A stretch of 64,000 bases of DNA, taken from positions 23,870 to 87,869 of the forward strand of contig NZ_JALPRJ010000038.1 of the NCBI RefSeq assembly GCF_030464885.1, read 5' to 3'. Shown here piece by piece: positions 1 to 9,506 of this stretch. The translations under genes and the position numbers were made by a program. The stretch comes from Caballeronia sp. SEWSISQ10-4 2. Lineage in GTDB: Bacteria > Pseudomonadota > Gammaproteobacteria > Burkholderiales > Burkholderiaceae. Below the pieces are notes generated by a model. That model ran no database searches and was not told the DNA's origin. It saw only the letters and a list, made by a program, of their open reading frames with translations. How positions within the stretch are numbered: position 1 is the stretch's first letter; each line of letters opens with the position of its first letter.

Positions 1-1192
1 GGGCCTTCGGGACGTCGGCGAAACTGAGCGTGTTCAGCGCGGTGAATTGCAGTGAGCGCGACAGTCCGCTCGCGAACAACACGGCGACGACGATCCAGGT
101 CGGCGTTGTCGGCGATATCAAACTCATCACCGCCAGTGACACCGCCGCCAGAATTCCGTTCACGATCAGCACCGGACGAAAGCCGAAGCGCCGCATGACG
201 GGCGTGGTGACGAGTTTCATCGATAAATTGCCGGCGAATACGGACAACGTCAGCAGCCCGGATTCGAACGCGTTCAGCCCGAAACCGACCTGGAACATCA
301 GCGGCAGCAAAAACGGCACCGCGCTGATGGAGATGCGAAACAGCGAACCGCCGCCCATCGCCACAGCGAAGGTCTTGATTCGCAACGCGGTGAGATCGAC
401 CACCGGCTGGGTCGAGCGCCGCACATGCAGCCACGCCCCTGCGCCTGCGATCAAGCCCGTCGCAATCAGACCGCTCGCGAGCACCCACGGCGTGTCGTTA
501 CGGCCGATGAGTTCCATCGCGTAGAGCAGGGTGGTGCAGGCGAGACCGCACAGCACGAAACCCGGAAAATCGAAGCGGCGGCCGGCATGCTCGCGGGTGT
601 TGTCGAGGTAACGCAGCGCCAGCACAAGACCGATGACCCCAAGCGGCAGATTCAGATAAAAGATCCAGCGCCACGACGAATACGTGGTGATAAACCCGCC
701 GAGCGGCGGCCCGATCACGGGCGCGACAAGGCCCGGCCAGGTGATGATCGAAATTGCGCGCATCAAGCCTTCCTTGGGTGTAGCGCGCAATACCGCGAGC
801 CGCCCGACAGGCACCATCATCGCGCCGCCGATACCCTGCAGCACGCGCGCCGCCGTGAACGTGGGCAGCGTCGACGTCATGCCGCACAGCACGGACGCAA
901 TCGTGAACACGGCGATCGCGCTGGCGAACACGGTGCGCAGGCCGAAGCGATCGGCGGCCCAGCCGCTGATCGGGATGAACACGGCAAGCGTCAGCAGGTA
1001 CGACGTAATACCAAGGCTCAGATCGACGGGATGCAGGGAAAACGAGCGCGCCATCTGCGGCAGCGCCGTGGCGATGATCGTGCCGTCGAGGTTCTCCATG
1101 AAGAAGGTCGCCGCGACCAGCATCACAATGACGGAGGAACCGCGTGGGTTCGTCGCGCCGGACGTGGTGTGGGTGAGGTCGGGGGCCTGCAT
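1..1192 (-). CDS. MFS multidrug exporter, DHA2 (EmrB/QacA-like) family, C-terminus cut by window edge
   Basis: Read on the minus strand, an open frame runs from an ATG at 1192 off the left edge; about 397 codons are present. A GGAG-containing ribosome binding site lies a few bases upstream. Near the N-terminus is the motif LDGTIIATALP, the DHA2 signature of the LDxTIVNVALP type, followed by several hydrophobic spans and GPPLGGFI typical of the 14-helix drug:proton antiporters. These proteins are usually about 470-510 residues, so roughly the last quarter is missing here. Expected role is proton-driven export of small toxic compounds across the inner membrane; the substrate cannot be read. It is divergent from the aldo/keto reductase gene, with about 195 bases between them. 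Confidence 0.85.
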   Translation of the reverse strand, partial: MQAPDLTHTTSGATNPRGSSVIVMLVAATFFMENLDGTIIATALPQMARSFSLHPVDLSLGITSYLLTLAVFIPISGWAADRFGLRTVFASAIAVFTIASVLCGMTSTLPTFTAARVLQGIGGAMMVPVGRLAVLRATPKEGLMRAISIITWPGLVAPVIGPPLGGFITTYSSWRWIFYLNLPLGVIGLVLALRYLDNTREHAGRRFDFPGFVLCGLACTTLLYAMELIGRNDTPWVLASGLIATGLIAGAGAWLHVRRSTQPVVDLTALRIKTFAVAMGGGSLFRISISAVPFLLPLMFQVGFGLNAFESGLLTLSVFAGNLSMKLVTTPVMRRFGFRPVLIVNGILAAVSLAVMSLISPTTPTWIVVAVLFASGLSRSLQFTALNTLSFADVPKA

Positions 1193-1386
1193 CGAAGGCG
1201 TTCTCCTGCTTGGATCTTGAATGATGGTGATATGTAAGGCGATGACAGGCAGAACGGAAGCTTCATCGCTTGTGGACCGGACAGCGCCGTTGCGATGAGC
1301 TTCGATGCAGCATGGCCGGGGCTATGGTAGCTTCGGCATTCGGCTAGCGCCTTTAAAACCTGAACACGAACATGGGGAAGCACGCG

Positions 1387-2439
1387 ATGGAGTACCGGAA
1401 ACTCGGTGGAACGGATATCAATGTCAGCCTGATCGGACTGGGCACGATGACCTGGGGCGAGCAGAACACGGAAGCCGAGGCGCACGCGCAGATCGATGCC
1501 GCGCTCGACGCCGGCGTCAACCTGATCGACGCCGCCGAGATGTACCCGGTGCCGCCGCGCCCCGAGACGCAAGGGCGCACGGAGGAGTACATCGGCACGT
1601 GGCTGGCAGCGCACCGGAGCGCGCGCGAGAAAATCGTGCTCGCGACCAAGATCGCGGGACCCGCGCGCCAGCCGCACAATCCGCGGCATATTCGTGGCGC
1701 GGGCAATCAGTTCGACCGGAAGAACCTGACCGAAGCCATCGATACCAGCCTTGCACGGCTGCAGACGGATTACGTCGATTTGTATCAGCTGCACTGGCCG
1801 GACCGCAGCACAATGACGTTCGGTCGCGCGAACTATCCGTGGGTCGAGGACGAATACACGGTGCCTATCGAAGAGACGCTGAGCGTGCTCGGCGATCTCG
1901 TGAAGGCGGGCAAGATCCGCTACGTCGGGGTATCGAATGAGACGCCCTGGGGTGTCGCACAATTCCTGAATGCCGCCGATAAACTCGGCCTGCCGCGGAT
2001 CGTGAGCATTCAGAATCCGTACAGCCTGGTGAATCGGACGTTCGAAACCGGGCTCTCGGAATTCACGCACAAGGAAGGCATCGGCTTGCTGGCGTATTCG
2101 CCGTTGGCGTTCGGCTGGCTGTCCGGCAAGTACGAAGGCGGTGCGCGTCCCGACGGCGCGCGTATCACGCTGTTCGAACGATTTGCACGCTATAGCAAGC
2201 CGCATGCGATCAAGGCCATCAGCGGCTACGTTGAACTCGCCAAGCGTCACGGCCTGAGCCCGTCGCAACTCGCACTCGCGTTTGTGAACAGCCGGCCGTT
2301 CACGACCAGCACGCTGATTGGCGCAACGTCGCTCGCGCAATTGCATGAGAACATCGGCAGCGTGGACGTGAAATTGTCGGACGAGATCCTGGCTGAAATC
2401 GATGCGCTTCAGGAAGCGCAGCCGAATCCAGCGCCCTGA
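1387..2439 (+). CDS. tas: NADP(H)-dependent aldo/keto reductase, Tas family
   Basis: A 350-residue protein. It begins MEYRKLGGTDINVSLIGLG and carries NLIDAAEMYPVPPRPETQG, which matches the E. coli Tas protein almost word for word, so the subfamily is clear. The (beta/alpha)8 barrel features are present: the catalytic-region D-x-A-E-x-Y segment, the GKIRYVGVSNET strand, and a C-terminal cofactor segment (TSTLIGATSLAQL). The frame is open further upstream from 1372, but the ATG at 1387 is preferred because GGGGAAG lies about 7 bases before it. Tas was found through suppression of tyrosine auxotrophy in E. coli; the physiological substrate is not established. The gene stands alone between the divergent exporter and tkt. 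Confidence 0.9.
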   Translation: MEYRKLGGTDINVSLIGLGTMTWGEQNTEAEAHAQIDAALDAGVNLIDAAEMYPVPPRPETQGRTEEYIGTWLAAHRSAREKIVLATKIAGPARQPHNPRHIRGAGNQFDRKNLTEAIDTSLARLQTDYVDLYQLHWPDRSTMTFGRANYPWVEDEYTVPIEETLSVLGDLVKAGKIRYVGVSNETPWGVAQFLNAADKLGLPRIVSIQNPYSLVNRTFETGLSEFTHKEGIGLLAYSPLAFGWLSGKYEGGARPDGARITLFERFARYSKPHAIKAISGYVELAKRHGLSPSQLALAFVNSRPFTTSTLIGATSLAQLHENIGSVDVKLSDEILAEIDALQEAQPNPAP

Positions 2440-2749
2440 TAAAACCACCGGAAAATGTCATACGCACCCGTTATGGTGGTCGACACCCGGTGATCGAAAG
2501 GCAGCACGATTTTTTACCCATTGCGTTCGTTTTTGCATAGTTTCAAGCGTAAAGTTGTTGTCGCGTCCGATGTCGTAATCGTCTGTCATAAGCCGCGCCG
2601 CTCCTTTGGCGGCGCGCGCTTCGTTGTTCGCTTCATTGTTCTTTGGTGACGCGCCTGTTTTCATGGCACTACACTTGCTCGAAGGTCCGGTTGCCCGCTG
2701 TGGCGCCTCTCGTGCCTCAGCGCGCTCTACGCAAAAGGAGTCGTCGCTC
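2440..2749. other. Intergenic region upstream of tkt with one G/C-rich hairpin
   Basis: About 310 bases without a convincing gene. It holds a hairpin with an 8-bp stem, CGCGCCGC (2594-2601) pairing with GCGGCGCG (2609-2616), followed by a T-enriched but interrupted stretch. It could be a terminator for the upstream reductase gene or part of the tkt leader. A frame runs through from 2606 into tkt, but its first 48 codons are not transketolase-like. Confidence 0.5.
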
Positions 2750-4846
2750 ATGCCGCAATCCCCCTCGAAGTCCTCTTCCGATCTCGACACCCTAGCCATC
2801 AACACCATTCGCACGCTGTCCATGGACGCGGTGCAAAAAGCCAATTCCGGTCACCCGGGTACCCCGATGGCACTCGCACCGGTCGGCTTCCATCTGTGGC
2901 AAAACCACCTGCGTTACGACCCGACCGAGCCGCTGTGGCCGAATCGCGACCGCTTCGTGCTGTCGGTCGGTCATGCGTCGATGCTGCTGTATTCGCTGCT
3001 GCATCTGACCGGGGTGAAGGCGGTCGATCATGCTGGTCAGCCGACCGATGGCCCGGCCGTGTCGCTGGACGACATCAAGCATTTCCGGCAGCTCGACAGC
3101 AAGACGCCGGGCCACCCGGAATACCGGATGACAACGGGCGTCGAAACCACGACGGGTCCGCTTGGGCAAGGGCTTGGAAATAGCGTCGGCATGGCGATGG
3201 CCGCGCGCTGGTACGAGTCGCATTTCAATCAGCCGGATGCGCAGATTTTCGACTATCGCGTGTATGCGCTGTGCGGCGACGGCGACATGATGGAAGGCAT
3301 CTCGCACGAAGCGGCGTCGACGGCGGGGCATCTGAAGTTGTCGAACCTGATCTGGATCTACGACAGCAATCGCGTGACGATCGAAGGGCACACGGACCTG
3401 GCGTATAGCGACGACGTGGAAACGCGTTTCAAGGGCTACAACTGGAACACGATGCACGTGGACGACGCCAACGACGGCGCCGCGCTCGAAGCCGCGCTGA
3501 ACAAGGCGAAGGCAACGACCGACAAACCCACGCTGATCGTGGTGAAAAGCATTATCGGCTGGGGTGCGCCGCATAAACAGGACACCTCGGCGGCGCATGG
3601 CGAACCGCTGGGCGTCGATGAAATCAAGCTCGCGAAGAAGTTCTACGGCTGGCCGGAGGATTCCAGTTTCCTGGTGCCGGACGGCGTGTATGAGCACTTC
3701 AATGAAGGCATCGGCGCGCGTGGCAAAGCGGCGCGCGAAGCTTGGCAAAAGAGTTTTGACGTCTACGCGAAGAAGTATCCCGAATTGGCGAAGGAGTTTG
3801 CGCAGATCGAGGCGCATGAGTTGCCGGACGGCTGGGACGCGGACATCCCGACCTTCGACGCCGATGCAAAGGGCATGGCGTCGCGGGAATCGTCGGGGAA
3901 GGTGCTTAACGCCATCGCGAAGCGCTTCCCGTGGATGATCGGCGGCTCGGCGGATTTGTCGCCATCGACTAAAACCGATATGAAGTTCGAAGGCGCGGGC
4001 AGTTTCGAGCACGACAACTACGCCGGCCGCAACTTGCACTTCGGTATTCGCGAGCATGTCATGGGCGCAATCTGCAACGGCATCGCGTTGTCGAACCTGC
4101 GCCCCTACGGCTCCACGTTCCTGATTTTCAGCGACTACATGAAGCCGCCTATCCGGCTCTCCGCGATCATGGAAGTGCCGGTGATCTACGTGTTCACGCA
4201 CGATTCCATCGGCGTGGGCGAAGACGGTCCGACACATCAGCCGATCGAACAGTTAGCTTCGTTGCGTGGCGTGCCGGGACTCAGCAGCTACCGTCCGGGC
4301 GATGCAAACGAAGTCGCTGAATCGTGGCGTGCTGCACTGTCCGAGCCGCAACGGCCGGCTTGCATCATCGTCTCGCGCCAGCCGCTGCCGACTTTCGACC
4401 GCTCGAAATATGCATCGGCGAAGGGCGTTCACAAGGGCGCATATGTTCTCGCCGACGCCGAAAACGGCAAGAAGCCACAAGTCATCCTGATGGCGACGGG
4501 CAGCGAAGTGTCGGTTTGCGTCGATACCTACGAAAAGCTCAAGAGCGAGGGGATCGCGGCGCGGGTCGTCTCCATGCCGTCATGGGATCTGTTCGAAAGG
4601 CAGGATGAAGCCTACAAGGATTCCGTGTTTCCGCCGGACGTGGATGCGCGCGTGTGCGTGGAGCAGGCCGGCACGCTCGGCTGGGATCGTTATGTGGGCC
4701 GTCTCGGTTCGCAAGTCGTGATGCATACGTTCGGGGCGTCGGCGCCGCTCTCCGACTTGAAGAAGAAATTCGGCTTCACGCCGGAACACGTCTACGACGA
4801 AGCTAAAAAGCAGATCGAACGCGTCAAAACCAGTCATAAGGAGTAG
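2750..4846 (+). CDS. tkt: Transketolase
   Basis: A 698-residue thiamine-diphosphate enzyme that moves two-carbon units between ketose and aldose phosphates in the non-oxidative pentose phosphate and Calvin-type pathways. Visible landmarks are ANSGHPGTPM (about residues 31-40, with the catalytic-site histidine), GPLGQGLGNSVGMA (about 136-149), the diphosphate/Mg-binding GDGDMMEG (about 176-183), and the C-terminal-half segment GVGEDGPTHQPIEQ. The ATG at 2750 is chosen over the upstream in-frame start at 2606 because AAAAGGAG lies about 9 bases before it and homology starts here. It is followed after 5 bases by gnd, forming a pentose-phosphate operon. Confidence 0.95.
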   Translation: MPQSPSKSSSDLDTLAINTIRTLSMDAVQKANSGHPGTPMALAPVGFHLWQNHLRYDPTEPLWPNRDRFVLSVGHASMLLYSLLHLTGVKAVDHAGQPTDGPAVSLDDIKHFRQLDSKTPGHPEYRMTTGVETTTGPLGQGLGNSVGMAMAARWYESHFNQPDAQIFDYRVYALCGDGDMMEGISHEAASTAGHLKLSNLIWIYDSNRVTIEGHTDLAYSDDVETRFKGYNWNTMHVDDANDGAALEAALNKAKATTDKPTLIVVKSIIGWGAPHKQDTSAAHGEPLGVDEIKLAKKFYGWPEDSSFLVPDGVYEHFNEGIGARGKAAREAWQKSFDVYAKKYPELAKEFAQIEAHELPDGWDADIPTFDADAKGMASRESSGKVLNAIAKRFPWMIGGSADLSPSTKTDMKFEGAGSFEHDNYAGRNLHFGIREHVMGAICNGIALSNLRPYGSTFLIFSDYMKPPIRLSAIMEVPVIYVFTHDSIGVGEDGPTHQPIEQLASLRGVPGLSSYRPGDANEVAESWRAALSEPQRPACIIVSRQPLPTFDRSKYASAKGVHKGAYVLADAENGKKPQVILMATGSEVSVCVDTYEKLKSEGIAARVVSMPSWDLFERQDEAYKDSVFPPDVDARVCVEQAGTLGWDRYVGRLGSQVVMHTFGASAPLSDLKKKFGFTPEHVYDEAKKQIERVKTSHKE

Positions 4847-4851
4847 CCATC

Positions 4852-5838
4852 ATGCAGATCGGAATCGTGGGACTAGGCCGTATGGGGGCGAACATTGCAC
4901 GCCGGTTGATGCGCGGCGGGCAGACGTGCGTGGTGTACGACCATGCGCCCGAAGCGACGCAGGCGGTCGTGGCCGATGGCGCGACCGGCGCAAGCGATCT
5001 GGGCGATCTGGTGCAAAAGCTGGCTGCACCGCGCTCGGTCTGGCTGATGCTGCCGGCGGGCAAGATCACCGAAGACACGCTGAACGATCTCTATGAGATC
5101 CTGGAAGCGGGCGACACGGTTATCGATGGCGGCAACAGTTTTTACAAGGACGACATCGTCCACGCGGCGAAGCTGAAAGAGAAGGGTATCCATTTCGTCG
5201 ATGTAGGCACGTCGGGCGGCGTCTGGGGACTCGAACGCGGTTATTGCATGATGATCGGCGGGGAGAAGGACGTGGTGCAGCGGCACGATCCGATTTTGTC
5301 CGTGCTGGCTCCCGGACGCGGCGATATCCCCGCCACGCCGAATCGCGAAGGCCGCGATCCGCGTGTGGAAAACGGCTACATGTACGTGGGGCCAGTGGGA
5401 TCGGGGCACTTTGTGAAGATGGTGCATAACGGCATCGAGTACGGCTTGATGCAGGCGTATGCGGAAGGGTTCGACATCCTGAAGCACAAGTCGTCGACGG
5501 AGTTGCCTGAGGCGCAGCGCTACGATCTGGATATCGCAGATATTGCGGAGGTTTGGCGGCGCGGCAGTGTGGTGTCGTCGTGGCTGCTGGATCTGACAGC
5601 GGGTGCGCTGGCCGGTAACAGCACGCTCGACAAGTATTCCTCCGAAGTGGCCGATAGCGGCGAAGGGCGCTGGACGATCGAGGCGGCGATTGAGGAAGCG
5701 GTGCCGGTGCAGGTTTTATCGGCGGCGCTTTATTCGCGGTTCCGGTCGCGTGAAGATAATTCGTTCGCAGACCGGATGTTATCGGCGATGCGATTCGGGT
5801 TCGGCGGACATAAGGAATTCACGCCTGGGCTGAAGTGA
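4852..5838 (+). CDS. gnd: 6-phosphogluconate dehydrogenase (decarboxylating), short form
   Basis: A 328-residue protein with an N-terminal Rossmann motif (GIVGLGRMGANIARRL), a substrate-site segment TSGGVWGLERGY and the KMVHNGIEYG helix with catalytic-type lysine and asparagine. It converts 6-phosphogluconate to ribulose 5-phosphate plus CO2. The classical enzyme is about 470 residues; this short form lacks the large C-terminal extension and belongs to the class that often prefers NAD, although cofactor preference cannot be proven from sequence alone. The ribosome binding site (AAGGAG) overlaps the end of tkt, so the two are almost certainly translated from one message that ends at the hairpin at 5855. 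Confidence 0.92.
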   Translation: MQIGIVGLGRMGANIARRLMRGGQTCVVYDHAPEATQAVVADGATGASDLGDLVQKLAAPRSVWLMLPAGKITEDTLNDLYEILEAGDTVIDGGNSFYKDDIVHAAKLKEKGIHFVDVGTSGGVWGLERGYCMMIGGEKDVVQRHDPILSVLAPGRGDIPATPNREGRDPRVENGYMYVGPVGSGHFVKMVHNGIEYGLMQAYAEGFDILKHKSSTELPEAQRYDLDIADIAEVWRRGSVVSSWLLDLTAGALAGNSTLDKYSSEVADSGEGRWTIEAAIEEAVPVQVLSAALYSRFRSREDNSFADRMLSAMRFGFGGHKEFTPGLK

Positions 5839-5854
5839 ACGGAGTACAGCAAAC

Positions 5855-5888
5855 AAAAGCCGTTCCAACGTAAGTTGGAACGGCTTTT
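5855..5888. terminator. Strong bidirectional intrinsic terminator after gnd
   Basis: A perfect 15-bp stem, AAAAGCCGTTCCAAC (5855-5869) with GTTGGAACGGCTTTT (5874-5888), a GTAA loop, and A-rich and T-rich tails on the two sides. It can end the tkt-gnd message (+) and the convergent ABC-exporter message (-). Confidence 0.9.
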
Positions 5889-5928
5889 TATTAAGCGCTT
5901 TAGGTGGCATCGAGCCTCAGCCATCCGC

Positions 5929-6786
5929 TTAACGCATCATCCGTCGACGAAACAGCATCGCGCAGATAAAGAACGGCACGATGGCATACGCCGCCAGCAC
6001 CGCCACATGCAGCACCAGGTGCTCTGCCGGCCGGTCGAGCATCGCGGGCCGGATCAGTTCGACCGCGTGCGACAACGGCAACAGCAGCGAGACGTGCTGC
6101 GCTATTGCAGGTAACTGCGTAAGCGGGAAAAACACGCCCGAGAGCAGCAGCATGGGCGTGAGCGCGAGCGTCTGATAGAACATGAAGAAGTCGTAGCTGG
6201 GCGCCACCGCGGTCACGATCATCGCCGTGCTGGAAAACGCCAGACCGGTCAGGACGATCACGGGCAATGCATAAAGCATCGATGGAAAACTTGCATAGCC
6301 GAGAACGCCGGCCACCAGCATGATCGCCACGCCCGACAGCACCGACTTGCTCGCGGCCCAAACAATTTCCGCGAGCACGATGTCGCCCAGGGTGAGCGGC
6401 GTATGCATGATCGCCTCCCACGTGCGTTGCACATGCATGCGCGAGAAGCCGGAGTACATGGCCTCGAAACTCGCCGACATCATCACGCTCGACGCTACCG
6501 TACCCGCCGCGAGAAACGCGATGTACGAAACACCGTCCACGCGGCCGACCATCAGGCCGAGCCCGAGACCCAGGCCGAACAGGTAGATCATCGGATCGGC
6601 GAGATTGCCGAACATCGAGGCGATCGCGAGCTTTTTCCAGACGAGATAATTGCGCCGCCAGACCGACATCCAGTTCGTCGCGTTCGCGGGCATCGCGGCC
6701 ACGAACGGCTCGTGCTCCGGCTTTTGCACAGAGCGCGGAGCGCGCGGTGGCGATTCCACGGTGTTCACATTCGGTTCGCTCGACAT
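5929..6786 (-). CDS. ABC-2 type exporter permease, NodJ/DrrB-like
   Basis: A 285-residue membrane protein with six predicted hydrophobic spans after a soluble N-terminal tail of about 40 residues. The segments LIYLFGLGLGLGLMVGRVDG and SFEAMYSGFSRMHVQRTWEA are characteristic of the NodJ-type permeases of the ABC-2 family. It lies 3 bases downstream of the matching ATPase gene and would form a dimeric channel with it in the inner membrane. In rhizobia NodIJ exports lipochitooligosaccharide; here no nod genes are in view, so the substrate is unknown and is more likely an envelope lipid or glycolipid. Confidence 0.85.
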   Translation of the reverse strand: MSSEPNVNTVESPPRAPRSVQKPEHEPFVAAMPANATNWMSVWRRNYLVWKKLAIASMFGNLADPMIYLFGLGLGLGLMVGRVDGVSYIAFLAAGTVASSVMMSASFEAMYSGFSRMHVQRTWEAIMHTPLTLGDIVLAEIVWAASKSVLSGVAIMLVAGVLGYASFPSMLYALPVIVLTGLAFSSTAMIVTAVAPSYDFFMFYQTLALTPMLLLSGVFFPLTQLPAIAQHVSLLLPLSHAVELIRPAMLDRPAEHLVLHVAVLAAYAIVPFFICAMLFRRRMMR

Positions 6787-6789
6787 GGA

Positions 6790-7755
6790 TCAGTCCACCA
6801 TCTCGCGCCCGGTCAGGCGCAAAAACACATCTTCAAGATTCGCCGGCCGATGCAGATAACGCACGCCTGACCGCCCCTTTACCCGCTGATGCACGGGCGC
6901 GGGGTCATCGACATAACAAAACAGCGTCTCGCCGCTGATCTCCATCCGGCCGACGAACGGCAACAGCTCCTCGCGAAGGGCTTGCGGATCGGGACCGTAG
7001 ATCTCGATCACGTCGCAGCCGATCACCCGCTGGATCAGGTCGTCCGGTTTTCCCTCGGCCACCTTGCGGCCTTCCTCGATCACGCACAGCCGGTCGCAAA
7101 GCCGTTCGGCTTCCTCCATGAAGTGCGTGGTAAGCAGGATCGTCTTGCCGCGCGCGAGCAACGAGCGTAGCCGCTCCCAGATCAGATGCCGCGCTTGCGG
7201 ATCGAGCCCGGTGGTCGGTTCGTCCATGATCAGCACGTCGGGATCGTTCACGAGTGCGCGCGCGAGCGTCAGCCGCCGTTTCATCCCGCCGGATAACTCG
7301 CCGACCCGCGCATTCGCCTTGCTTTCCAGCCGCGCGAATTCCAGCAGCGACGGCACCACGGCTTCTATCTCGCTGCCGCTCATGCCGAAATAACGGCCGA
7401 ACACGAGCAGGTTTTCGCGCACGGTGAAGTCGGGATCGAGGTTGTCGAACTGCGGCACGACACCCACGCGGCGCCGGGCATAACGGGCGCGAGAAGGAAT
7501 CGGTTCATCGACCAGACGGATCGTGCCCGCATCCGGCGCGGTGAGGCCGAGCAGCATCTTGAGCGTGGTCGTCTTGCCCGCGCCATTGGGGCCAAGCAGG
7601 CCGAAACACTCGCCGGGCTGGACGTGGAACGACAGGCCGTTGACGACCGTCTTGCCACCGTAATGTTTTTCGACGTCGATAAATTCGATCGCCGGGTTTG
7701 CCGGCGCGCCTGTCATGCGGGTCGCGTGGCTGAGTAACACTGCTGCATCTGACAT
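6790..7755 (-). CDS. ABC exporter ATP-binding protein, NodI/DrrA-like
   Basis: Walker A GPNGAGKT, signature LSGGMKRR and Walker B VLIMDEPTTGLDPQ are all present. RVGVVPQFDNLDPDFTVREN is typical of NodI-type ATPases. From the ATG at 7755 (MSDAAVLL) the protein is 321 residues. The frame is open to an ATG at 7869 and another start lies at 7716; none has a convincing ribosome binding site, so the N-terminus is uncertain. It energises the permease encoded 3 bases downstream. Burkholderiales are considered the probable source of rhizobial nodIJ, so this pair is probably an ordinary housekeeping relative and not a symbiosis gene. Confidence 0.85.
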   Translation of the reverse strand: MSDAAVLLSHATRMTGAPANPAIEFIDVEKHYGGKTVVNGLSFHVQPGECFGLLGPNGAGKTTTLKMLLGLTAPDAGTIRLVDEPIPSRARYARRRVGVVPQFDNLDPDFTVRENLLVFGRYFGMSGSEIEAVVPSLLEFARLESKANARVGELSGGMKRRLTLARALVNDPDVLIMDEPTTGLDPQARHLIWERLRSLLARGKTILLTTHFMEEAERLCDRLCVIEEGRKVAEGKPDDLIQRVIGCDVIEIYGPDPQALREELLPFVGRMEISGETLFCYVDDPAPVHQRVKGRSGVRYLHRPANLEDVFLRLTGREMVD

Positions 7756-8158
7756 GCGCAAACACTCGGGCGTTGGGTCGGAAGTTGGGTCTGAAAACAA
7801 GCTAACTAGTTTAATCGATTGCACCAACGAGGCGCGTCCCGTCGCGCGACCTGCACTGCGGGTGCGCATGCCGGTGATTTTGTGGTCTCACGGCGCGTTA
7901 GTTGTGCCGGGTCTGGTGGCTGGAAAGCCCGTCCATCAAGGGATTCACGCTCCTGGCACGGTGTCCGCTTGGCGTTTCGCCAACGTTGGGTCCGCATTAG
8001 CGTTTTCCATCGTTGTCACCGTTTCAGCGACGCACCATGATGAAGGCAACGCGGCCCGGGTTTTGTCGCCCGCCCGGCCCACGGGGCAGAATCTGCAAGA
8101 CTTTGACGACCGTTTTTTCGATGCCCTTTGCTGCCCTTGTGCAGCGCGGAGAACCACC

Positions 8159-8665
8159 ATGGCGAGCTACCGAAAAATCCTGTTGTGTTACGACGGTTCC
8201 CGTGAAGGGCGCAAGGCGTTGCGCGACGGCGCGAATCTGGCGCTCGACCTGAAAGCCGAAACGCACGTGCTGGCTGTTGTCGATATGCGCTCCAGCATTG
8301 CCCAAAGCGCAGGCCTTCTCACCGATATGGCATGTGGCCGTTTCGAGGACGCCGCCCGGGACATTCTGCGTGAAGGCGTGGAATGGCTGACCGAGCGGGG
8401 CGTAAAGGCGGAGGGTCACTTTGCGTTCGGCCATCCTATCGATGAAATTGCCGGGCTCGCCCAGAGCTTGCAGGTCGATCTGGTAGTGGTGGGGCATCGG
8501 TGCCGCACGGGTCTCGCACGCTGGTGGATGGGCGCGGGTAACACGCCGCTGATGGATCGCGTGTCATGCAGCATTTTGGTAGCGGTGTCGCCGACGGGCA
8601 CATCGGCCGAGCAGGAAGATGCAGCGCACGCGGCGATGCCCGCGAAAGCCGAGGCGAATGTCTGA
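8159..8665 (+). CDS. Universal stress protein, UspA family
   Basis: A 168-residue single-domain Usp protein starting MASYRKILLCYDGSREGRKAL, with the nucleotide-loop aspartate in the CYDGS strand end and the C-terminal VVVGHRCRTGLARW...SCSILVAV segment that corresponds to the family's G-rich nucleotide-binding turn. The ATG at 8159 has GGAG 10 bases upstream; the in-frame sequence from 7715 to 8158 is not Usp-like. Usp proteins accumulate in stress and some bind ATP; no specific partner is suggested by neighbours. The last ~20 residues are an alanine/glutamate-rich tail. Confidence 0.88.
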   Translation: MASYRKILLCYDGSREGRKALRDGANLALDLKAETHVLAVVDMRSSIAQSAGLLTDMACGRFEDAARDILREGVEWLTERGVKAEGHFAFGHPIDEIAGLAQSLQVDLVVVGHRCRTGLARWWMGAGNTPLMDRVSCSILVAVSPTGTSAEQEDAAHAAMPAKAEANV

Positions 8666-8760
8666 TGCGTCCGGGCGCGGCGCGTTGCTTAGCCGGATTC
8701 GCCAATGGATTGCAACGGGGTGGATAGTCCTGTTGCCGCGAGCCCAAGTTGATTACTCGC

Positions 8761-9375
8761 TCAGCCGTTCAACTCCACCGCGACGAGCTTCCACGAGAAC
8801 AGCCCGTAGCGCCGGAGAATCGCTGAATAGCGGGCGTCGCCGGCGCCATGCTGGTAGTTCACCGCGAAAGTATCGAAACTCCGATACCCCGCCGTGGTTT
8901 GCGGCGGGGGCTTCGGTGCGGATGGTGCAGCAGCAGGCGCGGGTTGCGTCGCTGGCGCAGCTTCCGGAGCCCCGCCAGCAGCGCTGTTCGCCTTGGACGG
9001 AACCGGCGGTTTCTCGCCCGGATCGCCTCGCGGCGGTATGCCGTTGAGGAGCGCCGCCACGCCGTCGGGCGTCGCGTACGAATCCACGAGCGGGCCGATC
9101 AACGCCGCACCAATCATGGCGCCGATCATCGCGAGCGGATTGCCGCTCTTCTGTATATCGATTTTCCGCGTGAGCAACTGCCCAACCTGGTCTTTCAGAC
9201 TTTCACGCAGCGACGGAAAGTCGACGTACTGATTCACGGTTTGCGCGTCACGGGCGTCGGCGGCGCGCTTCAACCGGTCGAGCGCGATATACGGCGACGC
9301 ATAGATCAAACCGAGTGCCGCTACGACAACCACGATGATCAGCGTGAATACAACGGACTTGCTGGTGCGGGACAT
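8761..9375 (-). CDS. DUF2939 domain membrane-anchored protein
   Basis: A 204-residue protein with a short basic N-terminus and one transmembrane segment (about residues 8-29, VVFTLIIVVVVAALGLIYA), then the DUF2939-type sequence ASPYIALDRLKRAADARDA. This is followed by a helical domain, a proline/alanine-rich linker (about 120-160) and a short beta-rich end. The fold family is widespread in proteobacteria with no established function. The bulk probably sits in the periplasm. It is transcribed alone, convergent with usp. Confidence 0.8.
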   Translation of the reverse strand: MSRTSKSVVFTLIIVVVVAALGLIYASPYIALDRLKRAADARDAQTVNQYVDFPSLRESLKDQVGQLLTRKIDIQKSGNPLAMIGAMIGAALIGPLVDSYATPDGVAALLNGIPPRGDPGEKPPVPSKANSAAGGAPEAAPATQPAPAAAPSAPKPPPQTTAGYRSFDTFAVNYQHGAGDARYSAILRRYGLFSWKLVAVELNG

Positions 9376-9506
9376 ACGCTAGGGCGCCTCGTGGCTGATG
9401 AGATGGATGCGGCTCGAATGCGAGAGTAGAGACAGCTCAACTCTCCAGATGGACCGCAATGGCGCCGAAATTATCCCTGCAAAACAAAACTCATCGATAC
9501 TGAAAA

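Noticed and set aside
30..1237. Several plus-strand frames across the first 1.2 kb
   Set aside because: All are antisense to the MFS transporter, which reads as a continuous membrane protein on the minus strand.
1123..2448. 441-codon minus-strand frame opposite the aldo/keto reductase
   Set aside because: Antisense shadow; it also overlaps the real start of the MFS gene.
5929..7755. Symbiosis island suggested by the NodIJ-like genes
   Set aside because: No nod, nif or fix genes and no composition change nearby; the surrounding genes are core metabolism.
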